Shown here in pieces: positions 51,086 to 63,202 of a stretch of 64,000 bases of DNA (positions within the stretch are counted from its first letter, which is position 1; the number at the start of each line of letters is the position of its first letter). Below the pieces are notes generated by a model. It did not search any database and was not told where the DNA came from. It saw nothing but the letters and a program-made list of their open reading frames with translations. The stretch comes from Rutidosis leptorrhynchoides (taxonomy: Eukaryota; Streptophyta; Magnoliopsida; Asterales; Asteraceae). The stretch spans positions 312,261,001-312,325,000 of the forward strand of contig NC_092333.1 in the NCBI RefSeq assembly GCF_046630445.1, written 5' to 3'. A program made the translations under genes and the position numbers.

Positions 51086-51667
51086 TATTAACACCTATTT
51101 CCTTATGAGGTAAGGCTTAGTATGTCAACAAGAGACTAGAAGTGATCTAGCTTTAGGTGGGCGGAGTGTTGCAGATTGATTTTTACCCTCGGGAAATAAT
51201 CCCTGCAGACCCGGTTCACAAGTGTAGAAACTTGTGGGGTGGCTTAATCAATCTGTCATCCGTAGAGCGTAAGAGTGCTAGCTGGATGACTTCTAGTGAG
51301 AGAAAGTAGAGAGAGAAAGAGAAGTGAAGTCTCAGCTCTCAAAGTTGTCAGAATATCTGAACTTGTGTAAAATGACGACCCAAGGGGTCTATTTATAGTG
51401 TCAGATCTACCAGATTTGTTTGGGGACACGTGTCAAATGATGATACGTTCTGTTACATGTGCTCTGAAATTTATGCTAAATGCGGCGCTCTTCGGCCAGG
51501 GCTTATGCGCTAGGCGGCCTTCAGGGCTTACGCATGACAGAGCAGCCTGTACAGCGGAGAACACTGGACGGACAATCTCCACAAAACTATTGTTTCCATC
51601 CTTCCTGATGCTATTTTTATGCAACTATTATGCCTTTTATGTGTGTATACGATAGGATACACCATTA
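51086..51667 (-). repeat. 5' LTR of C (family 1), 582 bp
   Basis: Inner end touches the gag ATG; outer end CACCATTA is followed by the AGGCT duplication. G-box palindrome near 51427 and TATA near 51394 on minus. Confidence 0.9.
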
Positions 51668-51672
51668 AGGCT

Positions 51673-51950
51673 AAGAATGATAAGCAGGTAATTTTTGACA
51701 CGAAATGATAAGCAAAACTTTTGACATGCGGACCAGGTTCAAGTCCAGACTTAATAATATAACCTAACAACTACTAGGTCGAAGTCCAGACTTCACTAAT
51801 GCATCCTAACAACTAACTGTTAGACACACTAATGCAGACTCACTAATGCATCCTAACAACTACCTGTTAGACACACTAATGCAGACTCACTAATGCATAC
51901 TAACAACTACCTGTTAGGCACACTAATGCAGACCTGGTTCGCTAAGACTA
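51673..51950 (-). repeat. Leader of T with a 47-bp minisatellite
   Basis: Three direct copies of a 47-bp unit, 51794-51840, 51841-51887 and 51888-51934, differing at a few positions (unit core CACTAATGCATCCTAACAAC). They lie just downstream of the primer binding site on the element strand. Confidence 0.9.
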
Positions 51951-51964
51951 CCGCTCTGATACCA
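51951..51964 (-). other. Primer binding site of T, initiator tRNA-Met type
   Basis: TGGTATCAGAGCGG on minus, two bases inside the LTR end. TGGTATCAGAGC is the standard complement of plant initiator tRNA-Met. Confidence 0.88.
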
Positions 51965-53682
51965 ACTGAAACGACCCATCCTAATCCATCCGGACGAAGT
52001 CCATATTCATTATAAACGATACATAATAGTTGATTACATCGCGAGGTACTTGACCTCTATATGATACATTTTTACAAACATTGCATTCGTTTTTAAAAGA
52101 CAAACTTTCATTACATCGAAAGTTGACAGGTATGCATACCATTTCATAATATCCAAACTATAAATGACCTAATCCGTCATTTACTTAATAATAATCTCTA
52201 ATGAACTTCAACGACTCAAATGCAACATCTTTTGAAATATGTCATGAATGACTCCAAGTAATATCCTTAAAATGAGCTAATGCACAGCGGAAGATTTCTT
52301 TTAAACCTGATAATAAACATGCTTTCAAGTGTCAACCAAAATGTTGGTGAGTTCATTAGTTTATAGTAATCATTTCATTTTCATCATTTTAATAGACCAC
52401 AAGATTTTAAATATTATAAAATGTGCAGCAGTCCCATTCCAACTGCACAAAAAAATATCTTTCATATGAAGAACACCTGGTGAGGATTCAAAATATAATA
52501 GTAACCATCTGTGCCGGTCTTTCACCCTACGGCTGAATACATGTGCCTTCAAAATATAGAACCTCTGTGCCGGTCTTTACACCCCACGGCTGAACACATG
52601 TTTATAAAATATAGGACAACCGGTGCCAAAATGTCATAAATAATAAACCATCCACCCGGCTCGGGAGCTCATAAGCTCTAACAGAAACTGGGGGCTAATG
52701 CGTGTTATAATAATCAACCCCAATCCCAGATAATTCTTTCATAGAATACAGTTAAGGTACTTGTGTCTATTGCGTCAAACATTTATAAAAGCGCATGTAT
52801 TCTCAGTCCCAAAAATGTAAAGAGTAAAAAGGGAATCAAATGAGACTCACCTAATGTATTTTGTAGTAAAAATACATAGAACGACATTGAACAAGTATAG
52901 GGTTGGCCTCGGATTCACGAACCTAAATCATTTGTATATTCATTAATACATATAATCGTAATTGAATAAGTTTGTATTTATAAGTTGTTAATTATATCAT
53001 TTTTATATTAAATATATATATATATGTCTCATATTTTCTTTTTGTGTATAAAAATATTAAGTTTGGTTATGTTATATGTATTACATATAGTTTCATATAG
53101 CTGATAGTTATTTTAATAATAATAATGATACTTAGTAATAATAAAAATAATGATAACCATAGTACTAATTATGATATTACTAATAATTATGATAATACTA
53201 ATATTAAAAACAATAGTGATAAGTGATAAAGGTGATACATTAATAAGGTTAATAGAAGAAATAATGATTTTTATACTATATTGTACTATATTAACAAAGA
53301 TATCAATGATTCTAATACTCTTAATAATACAATTAATATCTTTATATTCATAGTCATAATAATCAAAATCTTTGTGTTTAATTTCTAAACTAATGGCTAA
53401 AGTTCCTATGGCATTAATTCATAATCCTAATCATAATAATAATAATAGTAATACTTATATTACTAATCACCTGATAATATTATTAATAATGATAATAATA
53501 GTAATATTATGTGATAATACTAGTAATGATAATGATATTATTATTAGTAAATAATAACAATAATAATAATAATTTTAATTGTAATTATAATCGTGATAAT
53601 AATAATAACAAATATCTAATACTTATTTTGTAACAATATTGATCATTATAATTACAATCTTAAATGTTATTACTAGTAGTAA

Positions 53683-53910
<228 letters not shown>

Positions 53911-53962
53911 AAATAAAGAAAGAAAGACTACCTCATAAAAAATTCGGCCTAAAAACAATATA

Positions 53963-54032
53963 GTGGCCCTGGGAGGGCTCGAACCCGTGACCCTTCGCAA
54001 CCCGAACACTCATTTAACCATTGCTCCATTAC
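53963..54032 (-). repeat. tRNA-like (SINE-like) block in T 5' LTR
   Basis: A-box-like TGGTTAAATGAG (54020-54009) and B-box GGTTCGAGCC (53985-53976) on minus, tail running into the 225-bp (TTA)n. Confidence 0.5.
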
Positions 54033-55573
54033 TGTCTTTCTTATTATTATCAGTTTCTAATTTTATTTAACCCTCATTACTTATATTTCCTTTTCTTCCT
54101 TCTTCTTCCTACTAATCGAACGACCAGGAGATAACAACCATAACACAAATCGATTTTTAAATACTCCAAACTAATCTTAAACTAATAAATATCAAAGTTT
54201 GTATTAATTTAAAATGAAAATCATAAAAAAATAAATTAAAAACATTGCTGCTGTGTTACAGTATAAAAAAGAAAAAAATGTGATTTTCAACTTGGAGTAC
54301 CTATTAGCCAATGTTTATAACACACATTGAGTTTCAAATCACTCCTACAAACTTTAACAATCGTCAATTTTAAAGAAAACTGCAAAACAATTTCGAATTT
54401 TGACAAAGAACAATTATTGACTTTTGAAAACGAAATCTTTGACTCTGAAATTCTCCATTTATAAATAGATTTGGAATCCAAGAGTTTATAGACAGTTTCA
54501 ATGAAGCAATCCTAACAACATAGCATTTCTAGAATTTTAAATTAGTTAAAAAATCGCGTTTTGGAAAAATGGAGTAAGAACAGGGACCGACGGCTTTTTC
54601 TTGTATTTTGATTTTAATTTTTGAGTTACAGAAGTGTTTAGCTTTGGATATCGTTTACTTAAGACTTAATAAAGTTGGTGGGATCCATTTGCCTGTAATG
54701 TTGAGTGATTTGGACGCATAACAATTTACAGACGGGATCAAACAAATCAGAAAAAAATGAATAAAAATCGAAACAGAAGGATTGTGACCTTCAACTGATT
54801 TTGTATTGATACTGTGATGCGATTCTATTTGTGATTCAGTTTAAAGATAAAACAAAGAATCAACTGCAGCTTTGATAGTAATAGATAACAAAATCGTACC
54901 AGGGTTATTTTTTTATATATAATTTATATAATTGAATTCATATTACTAACTAAAAATATATTTATAATCACATCACATTAATAATAATAACTAAAAGTAA
55001 TAAAAATACTAATAATAATAGTAATAGCATTAATAATAATATTAATGGTAATAATATCAAAATAATACCTAATAATAATAAGTATTTGATAAGAACAATA
55101 ATAATATGCCATAATAGTATTAATTTTTGTGAGATTGAAAATGACAAAATTATTAATGGTATTTATAATAATAATGATATAACAAATTTAATATATATTA
55201 AAATAGAAGAGAATATAATGATTTTTAATATTCCTATTAATACTAATACTAAGAGTAATATAACAATTTCATATAATAAATTTCATATTATAATTCTTAA
55301 TGCTATTAATACTAATAGTTATAATAATATGAAAACTATAATTAAATTTGTAATATATTAATATTATTAGTAGTAATGAAATTAATAACAATATTTCCAT
55401 AAAAGCTATGTCTTTAACTTGTAATCATATTTACTATAACACAATTATATATTATTAATTATATTATACTTAATAATTATATGATGACATATGTTGAATA
55501 TTTATTATTTATACTCTTTAATATAATTATAATATATACATATAATCAGTAATTATGTATAGAGTTCATATAC

Positions 55574-55830
<257 letters not shown>

Positions 55831-56004
55831 TATTTATTTACAAACAATTGTTCGTGAATAGTCGGGAATAGTCAAAGGGTAATTGATTACATGAATACAG
55901 ATTTTCAAACTTTCGAGACTCAACATTACAGATTTTTGCTTATCGTGTCGGAACCATATAAAGATTAAAGTTTAAATTTGATCGGAAATTTTCAGGTCAT
56001 CACA

Positions 56005-56662
56005 GGAGAAGCTGATGCAGAAGAAACCGCGGCCGCAGAACAGGCCAACAAATTATACCGCAGACTCTATAAATTTCTCCCCAAGGAGACAAAGGATAAA
56101 TATCGCAGTTTATCATACCCCGAAGCTGCAAGACAGCGATTGTACAATTGTTATAATGCTCTTTGTCTTACTGTTGACAACATGAAGTGATTCATCGAAA
56201 TGTCAGATGAATATGATGAGTCGGTGAAGGCTGCCAACGCCCAGGAGAAAAGAGCACAAAGAGCTGAAGCAAAGCTTAAAAATGCAACAGAAGAGATCGC
56301 CAGGCTTAATAGTAAGGCGAACACTGCGGAACATGAGTTCTCTCAGCTTGTCAAGTATTTACCCAAGTTCGCGGACAAAGTAATGGATTCAAAACCTGTT
56401 ACTGACAAATTTCAGGCGTATGCCCAAGCTGCAAAACCTGCAACACGCTGCGAATCGCATGACCTTTTATGCAAGCTTGGCGACCATTCTTAACCCCTAC
56501 CTTCTGACATGGCAAATGAAATATGCGCCACAGACGATGCTCGCGAAGCACTTGAAAAGGCAAAGAAGGAGGTTGAGAAGGTGAGCATTCCTGCCTTGGA
56601 GGAGCTCAGTCAGCGTGAAGGGGTTTTGGTTCGCAGATATTAAAGCATTAGAGCTTTAAGTT
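56005..56662 (+). pseudogene. Antisense gene of D, last-exon remnant
   Basis: Begins mid-exon (GEADAEETAAAEQANK) where T inserted. Corresponds to E from about 61787 onward: LYNCYNALCLTVDNMK, coiled coil, AEHEFSQLVKYLPKFADKVMDSKPV. Broken by TGA after NMK (~56190), TAA after GDHS (~56491) and an extra base near the end. The first two breaks sit where E has CGT (Arg) and CAA (Gln). Confidence 0.85.
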
Positions 56663-57397
56663 TATGTTAGCTATTTTTTGATGTATGCTCGCAATCTTAA
56701 ATTGAGTTTTAATGTAATTATTCGCGACGCGTTCGCTCTGAATATCAATCACTTATTTACAATTCGCAGTTGTAACTTCTTTTATTTATATAGCGCTTTA
56801 CTTTAACATTTATCCATAATTCAGACTTGTCCATTGCAATTTCCGCATTCGCTATTGTGCGTAACAAAGCGTACTTTATGCGAAACAATCTTTTAACATT
56901 ATGAATCTTCTAAGTCCGACACATCGATCCTTAGGCAATTTTTAGCATTGCGAAGCATCTAAGTGTTGGCAAGATCAAACAGTTAGGAAATTTTATCCTT
57001 TCGCAATTATTTTCAAATTAGCACAAGTGGGCAATTTCATCACTTGGTTTTTAGCAAACTATTTCTCAATACATTTTTGCATATTTATAACATTTACGCA
57101 GGCTATGCTTAGCGAAAATCATGCCACCTTACTTAAAATATCCGCAGAACAAACATTAACTTAGTGTTGTAAAAGACAAGCAATTGCATTCTGCGAGATA
57201 AGCACTACGCGTGGCCACACGTAGTGTTTTCGCTTTGTAAAGAAACAACTACTAACACTGAAATTAATTTTGCGTTATTCATTATTATTTCGCATTACAA
57301 GATTCGAAATATAAACACAACTATCATATTCGCATCATTATATCATTCATTGATGAATTTTGCCTTAGCATCTTATTACAACTTTTAAATTTTCGCA
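56663..57397. other. Spacer of D between antisense gene and protease
   Basis: Noncoding; 56824-57037 is the block conserved in A and E. GCGTGGCCACACG, an inverted repeat, occurs near 57210 and again in E near 63008. Confidence 0.6.
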
Positions 57398-58036
57398 CTA
57401 CTCAGGATTAACTGAATGTCCTTCAATACCCAAATTCGCATTTGCCATAATCATGGCGCAGAATGACTCCACTTCCGCAGAAATCAGCGTGCCAATGCCC
57501 TTGTTGGCAGAAAATTTTAGCATACCATGTATGGTAGATGGTATAGCGCCAAACATGCGCAAAGCTGTGCACCCAAGTATCATATTGAATCGCTATTGAT
57601 TTAGCATTATGTACAGATTCAATAAAGCTTGGTGCCTTAGCGACTCATCGCTGTCATCAACTAACTCCATTTGTAATTCCAACTAGCCAACGGGCCAGTA
57701 TGACTCTCCTGAGAACCCAGCAAGTGAAATCGCAGTAGGTTTCATCAAAGCTTGAATGTTCGCGGGCAACTTGCTAAAGCATTGTTCGTACATGATGTCG
57801 ACACTGCTACCAGTGTCCACATGTACCTTCATTATCATTATTCCAGTATTTGCAACGCGACATGAAACCACTACAGGTTTATCAATATCCGCAGTCAAGC
57901 TTGTAGGTGGAAATGTAATAGAGGGACATTTCCAACTGACAATCTGTTCTGAAATTTGCATTACCGACGTTTCGCCCTGCACTTCTACCACGTTGATCAC
58001 CTGGATTCCGCGCTGATTTTCTTTTTTGCTCACCAT
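57398..58036 (-). pseudogene. Protease region of D
   Basis: Retropepsin with D-T-G-S (VHVDTGSSVDIMYEQCF), then STIHGMLKFSANKGIGTL. A TAG at 57683-57685 (Gln in E) and a second stop near 57596 interrupt it. The frame ends at 57398 with no RT after it. Confidence 0.85.
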
Positions 58037-59539
58037 TTTTACTCCCAGATTTTTTTACTGCGGGAGCCTTTCGCTCAACCGCGTTTGACGCATTCGAGGT
58101 GTTAGCTTCTGTAGGCATTATAATCGCATTCGCGGTGTTTTGTGCAATTAAATGGTCCAGCTTGCCTTGCTCGTATGCTTCTGCAATGAATTCCGCCAAA
58201 TCTCTGCAACGATTGGTGTCATGACCGTAATCGTCATGGAAAAAACAAAATTTTGATCTATCGCGCCTACTATTTTCTCCCAAAGGCTGCGGATCAGGAA
58301 AAAACTTAGCAACTCTTTCTTGCAACAAAATTTCCTTAGGCGTTTTTGTTAGCGTCTGAATGATGTTGAATGATTCATTGCTCCACTTTCGCGTAGAATA
58401 GCGATCACGGCGGCCATATCCATGGTTATCATTTTAGCCTTGAAACCTGTCATTTCGCGGGTATCCACCGCTGCCATTCCTCTGCGGAAGACCTGATTCG
58501 CGGTAATTATCACCGTTACCATCGCGAAAAGAGTCATTGTCATCTCGCCAACTTTTGTCTCTACCCCATCCACACGCAGGGGTTATACTGCTATCCTCTC
58601 CACCGCGGAGATAATCATACGTTTCCTGTTGAATTTTGCAAAAGTCAGCGGGACATCTCTTCGCAACCTCCGCACAAGAGTAGGATGTCGCTGTGGGTTA
58701 ATAGCATGCAAAAAACCAGAAATTTTATGATCTTCATTCAATCGTGGAATTTTTTGGCACTCGTAAATGTACCGCGTAAGTAGTGCGCTTAGAGTCTCCT
58801 TGTTGCCTTGCTTAATATCGTTTTTCTGCGGTAATAGATTTTGAAACTGCAGCAAAAAATTTTCGCACAAATCTACAAAGCCAATGATACTGCGAGATTG
58901 CAAACTATGAAACCATTCCCTTGCTGACCCTTGCAAGGCCATGGGGAACACTCTACACGCAACTGGTTCATCCCAGTTATAAGTGCTTACTACGCCTTCG
59001 AAGCGTTGTAGAAAATCCAAAGGATCGGTTAGACCCGAATAGACTCCCAGAGTTGCCGGCACGATCGGCGGAGAAACAATTGGATAATCAGAAATGTACT
59101 GGACAAACTTGTCTGCAGCAGTGGTGATTTTTGTTGCCTTTTTTGTTCGAGTATCTGCATTCTACGCACAAAATTTGGTAAGCATGTCTTGCAAAAAATT
59201 TGGTTGGTCAAATTTATGTTGCATTGACTTTGGCGCAATGCTTCTGAAAGCATCCGCCAAAAAATTCTGGGCATTTTCTCTGCGAGCAGCGTCAGATGTG
59301 TCACCTTCTTCCCCATAGCGAGGGAAAGGTGTTGGTGGTCGCTTTCGCTTAATTTGTGGATTTTTAACAAACTCTTCTACGCTGTCCGAATCATCAAAAA
59401 ATTCGCTCTCTTCTCTTGGTGTTTTTGCCATTTTTGATTTGTACGCAGAGTTCAAATGAATGTGATCTTCTGCATTATCACTATCGCTATCATTATGCTC
59501 AAGAACTAGACGATCAACTTGTGATCCTGAATCATTCAA
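57882..59539 (-). pseudogene. Gag of D
   Basis: Acidic N-terminus from 59539 (MNDSGSQVDR), TAG at 59162-59164, then the gag core (LGVYSGLTDPLDFLQRFEGV, SAREWFHSLQ) to 58583. A frameshift leads to the nucleocapsid part with CFFHDDYGHDTNRC, the same C-x2-H-x4-H-x4-C knuckle as in C. A T-run with one extra T near 58053 shifts the frame relative to E just before protease. Confidence 0.85.
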
Positions 59540-59602
59540 TGGCCATAAGTAAGTGCGCGGTATGCGAGATTCGGAATTACACTTAGCATCTCTCTTAGCT
59601 TG
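59540..59602 (-). other. Leader of D
   Basis: 63 bp between the gag ATG and the LTR at 59603. No TGGCGCC or TGGCACC primer site is visible, which argues that this junction is not D's original LTR-leader join. Confidence 0.5.
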
Positions 59603-60094
59603 CGATCAATCCTTAATTAATGATGTTACTTAATTAAGGATTGAGTGCAATAAGATTGTAATGGAGGATGGAATGTTTGATGATAATTTTGGGCTCCGAT
59701 GATCGTCTTTCACTTTAACTAGCAAGTGATCAACCACCCTGACCCGGTCTTGATTGTTAATTAGCTTAATTCACCTTTGCGCGGTGTAAAAATCCCTTGG
59801 GCAAGATCACAAGTGGAAATTACAAAGGCTTAGGCAAAACGGGAGAGAATCAACAACCCATAAATGAGAGGCCAAGCTCCCTATTTATAGGAATCGAAAT
59901 ATCCGCGGTCTGCGAGTTACTTAACTATCCGCGGAAACTCAGCAGATTAAACCGGGGTCTTGCATTAATGCGAAAACATAACCGCTCTACTTATTTTCAG
60001 CGAATATTGTATAGCTTTGCCTTATAATTCGCGTAGTTCTTCCTTTGGCTTTTAGCAAATAAAATATACATATACAATGCCATGTATATGATCA
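59603..60094 (-). repeat. 3' LTR of E (family 2), 492 bp
   Basis: TGATCA end at 60094; the other end reads CGATCA on plus, one base changed. TATA box TATAAATAG on minus near 59885. May double as the 5' LTR of D. Confidence 0.88.
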
Positions 60095-60107
60095 AGTCCC
60101 CCCAGTT
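60095..60107 (-). other. Polypurine tract of E
   Basis: AACTGGGGGGACT on minus touching the LTR, identical to A, B and C. Confidence 0.88.
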
Positions 60108-60212
60108 TATTATGATGCATTTTCGCGAAGCTAATGCATCATGATAAACTTTAAAAATAAAGAAATGCTTCTTAAAATAGTTCGCAAACAATACTATAAT
60201 ATTTCTTACCGC

Positions 60213-60393
60213 CCGTTTATTACCGTTGTTTTAATTAAGCTCAACGCGTAATTACAACGGTAACTTTCGCCAATCTGTCAAATCAACACGCTGTAACGGC
60301 TAGAAAATTACCGTTTACACGTTGCGGTAATTTCAACCATTTAAATGCAATGATTATCTTTTCAACTTGCTCACCATAATCCCGATTATAAAT
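60213..60393 (+). promoter_or_regulatory. Promoter of the antisense gene in E
   Basis: TATAAAT at 60387-60393, ~150 bp before the ATG. Five AACGG/CCGTT cores upstream: 60213-60217, 60223-60227, 60256-60260, 60295-60299 and 60311-60315. A has a similar cluster. Confidence 0.55.
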
Positions 60394-60541
60394 AACACAA
60401 TAATCCGCATAAAAACTTTACTCTTTCTGTTTCAATTTCATCTGCAATCAAATTCGTCGAATCACAATCGTACCGTGCAATTAACAATTCCAACCTTTAA
60501 TTCCTTCAATTTTATCATCCAATTTATTTTCCTTATTGCAA

Positions 60542-62440
60542 ATGGCGTCGTCTTCTTCTATGCATACTCTCGGAGGTTATGTTTCCTATATGATGGAAAC
60601 AAAACTTCAAACCCTGCAAGAATGGTATCCGCCACTTGCCCAATTTGTTCCTACCGTGCCTGTGGCAGAACATCGAGCCGATACTCCCCCTAAAGGGATG
60701 ATTTCTGTTTACGAGGCTGCCATTTCTCAAGGCAACCTTCGATTTCCACTTACCTCCTTTTTCCGCAGTGTTTGCGAATACTATAATATCGTTATGGCAC
60801 AGTTGCATCCTAACGCGATTAACAAGATTGTGTTGTTCGAGATGTACTGCAATGCCACCAGCCAACCACTGCTGCTGAACATTTTTCGTATGTGCAATAG
60901 TCTGTTGCTATACGATGTGGGGTGGTTTTCTTTCCGCAGTAAACTTGGCATAATGACTTCACCCAAGGACTCAATAGGCAATTGGCGCAGTTCGTTCTTT
61001 TACATCAACGACACCGCGTATGTGAACAGCAACATACCAAAAACGTGGTGTATAGAGCTTAATCCCGACCTCAATGAGAGGCCTGTACTCGATGATCTTG
61101 AGAATGACACTCTCAAGACACTAAAAAACGCAGGCATATTTCTACGACCTTACTCGAATGTACCACTGTACATTGGCAGAGTGTCAATTCAATGGCCGTG
61201 GAGCGACCATGATGCGCTTTTGGTTGACCAATCAAAAAATGGTATGCCGCTGAAATTTATCGCAGTATATTAACATAATACACTTACATTTTTCGCAATA
61301 TTTTTGCTTTGCATAACACTATGCGCTTTTATTTTTACAGTGGTTCCACTTGGCCTGATCATGAGGTCCGCTGATATAAGCAGGATTAGCCCTGCCCGTC
61401 ACCTAAAGAATGGCGACGGCGACATTATTCTTATTGATGAATCGATCATCAATACATGTTATATTGCTGGAGGCGAGGACCGCGGCAAGCGTAAGGTTGC
61501 AGAAACTACCCCTACTCCACGCAAGAAACGTCTGCGCTCTCATTCTGAACAAGAATCAAGTAAGCAAATGCTATTTCGCAGTATTTTTTTGATTACGCAT
61601 TGTTTATTTTAGCATAAACTTGCTATATTTGCTTATCTGTTTATAGCTGTTCTTCCAGAGTCATCCGCTGAAGCTACACCGCTTTACAACATTAGAGGGA
61701 GAATCCCTACAAATGTTCTTAATGAACCCGAGAATGAAGATTTATCTCTTCCATCTGACGCAGAAGCGTCCAACCAGGAAGAGGAAGGAGAAGCTGATCC
61801 GGAAGAAACTGCAGCAGCAAATCGGGCCTTTAAACTATACCAAAGGCTTTATAAATTTGTTCCTGAAGAAACAAGGGAGCAATATCGCAAATTGTCTTAT
61901 CCCGAGGTTGCCATACAACGACTACATAATTGCTACAATGCAATTTATCTGACAGTTGACAGCATGGAGCGTTTCACGAAAATGTCAGACGAGTATGAGA
62001 AAGCAGTGAAAGCTGCCAATGCACAAGAGAGAAGGGCGCGAGAGGCTGAGACGCGTCTTGAAAAGGTGATGGAAGAGAACACCAAACTTAAAAGAAGGGC
62101 AGAAGTCGCGGAACATGAGTTCGCACAGCTAGTCAAGTATCTCCCAACATTCGCGGATAAAGTGATGGACTCCGAGCCAGTCACTGAAAAATTTCAAACA
62201 TATGCTCAAGCAGCAAAGCTTGCCACTCGCTACGAGTGGTATGATTTATTATGCAAACTTGGCGATCTTTCGCAACCTCTTCCTTCTGATATGGCGAAAG
62301 AAATATGCGCCACCGATGATGCTCGCAAAATACTCGAGAGGGCGAAGAAGGAGGTTGAGAAGATTAGCATACCTGTTCTTGAGGAGCTCAGTCAGCGGGA
62401 AGGCATTTCATTTGCAGATATTAAAGCATTAGAACATTAG
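60542..62440 (+). CDS. Intact antisense gene of element E: 3 exons, 570 aa, Transposase_28-like domain plus coiled coil
   Basis: Exons 60542-61241, 61341-61559 and 61647-62440; both introns GT-AG, both phase 1, total 1713 nt with no internal stop. Residues ~50-135 resemble the putative gypsy-type transposon domain (LRFPLTSFFRSVCEYYNI, HPNAINKIVLFEMYCNA, VGWFSFRSK). Exon 2 ends in a basic cluster (TPRKKRLRSHS), a possible nuclear signal. Exon 3 is acidic, then has FKLYQRLYKF, a coiled coil from about residue 415, and the conserved AEHEFAQLVKYLPTFADKVM region to IKALEH. It opposes the retroelement's sense strand and has its own TATA promoter. Such antisense ORFs are known from Tat elements; their function is not established. 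It is the only full-length uninterrupted gene in the window apart from the shortened copy in A. Confidence 0.85.
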
Positions 62441-63202
62441 TTTTGCCTTAACTAATTTGTTTTTGAATGTATTTTGGCAATTACAAATTGCGTTTGCTGT
62501 AAGAATCCGTGTTGCGTACGCGCTTAATATTAATCACTTTCTTCACAGTTCGCAGTTGCAACTTCTTTTATTTATATAGTGCTTTATTATCAATATTCAT
62601 AACACGGACTTGTCCTTTGCAATTTCCAACGTTTATTATTGTGCACATAATAAATGTGTATTTTTGCGAAACAATCTGTATGCGTATATACTTATACGTT
62701 ATGAATCTTCTAAGTCCGCCATAACGATCCTTAGGCAAATTTGGCATTGCGAAGCATCTAAGTATTGGCAAGACCAAATACTTAGGAAATGTTATCCTTT
62801 CGCAATTATTTTCAAATTAACACAAGCGGGCAATTTCAACACTTGGTTTTTAGCAAATTATTTCGCAATGAATTTTTGCATTTTCATCACACTTAAGCAG
62901 GCTATGCTTTGCGAAAATCATGGAACCTTACTTAAAAAATTCCAGAACAAACATTAACTTAGTGTTGTAAAAGATAAATAATTGCATTCTGCGAAATAAG
63001 CACTACGCGTGGCCACACGCAGTGTTTTCGCTTTGTAAAGAAACAATTACTAACACTAAAATTAACTTTGCTTTATTCATTATTATTTCGCATTCAAAAC
63101 ATAAACAGAATTATCAAATTCGCATCTTAATATCATGCATTTATGAATTTTGCCTTAACATCTTATTACAACTTTTTAAATTTTCGCACTATTCAGGATT
63201 AC
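62441..63202. other. Spacer of E between antisense gene and protease
   Basis: Noncoding; 62607-62836 is the conserved block shared with A and D. The small frames here are shadows. Confidence 0.6.

Larger units (their letters stand above)
44171..51667 (-). mobile_element. Tat-lineage element C (family 1): gag-protease plus antisense gene, no RT/RNase H/integrase
   Basis: 7.5 kb bounded by LTRs and a perfect 5-bp target duplication AGGCT (44166-44170 and 51668-51672), inserted in T. Element-strand order: LTR, gag, protease, ~1 kb spacer, antisense gene, polypurine tract, LTR. No trace of RT, RNase H or integrase lies between protease and spacer. LTRs differ by about 15 substitutions plus one small indel. 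LTR family, start codon context and polypurine tract equal those of B. Confidence 0.92.
56005..59602 (-). mobile_element. Tat-lineage element D (family 2): gag-protease and antisense gene, no RT/RNase H/integrase
   Basis: Order on minus: short leader, gag, protease, spacer, antisense gene cut by T at 56004. Architecture equals C and E. The spacer is homologous to the one following integrase in A, so what is missing is exactly the RT-RNase H-integrase part. Either its 5' LTR is the one at 59603-60094, shared with E, or E inserted into its leader. Confidence 0.82.

Noticed and set aside
37956..51667. Apparent conflict of ages between T and nested C from LTR divergence
   Set aside because: Counting by eye gives about 2 percent for T and 2-3 percent for C; the difference is within error, so no composite transposition is claimed.
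57205..57225. Short palindrome GCGTGGCCACACG-like in D and E spacers
   Set aside because: Conserved only because D and E are close copies; too short to claim a function.
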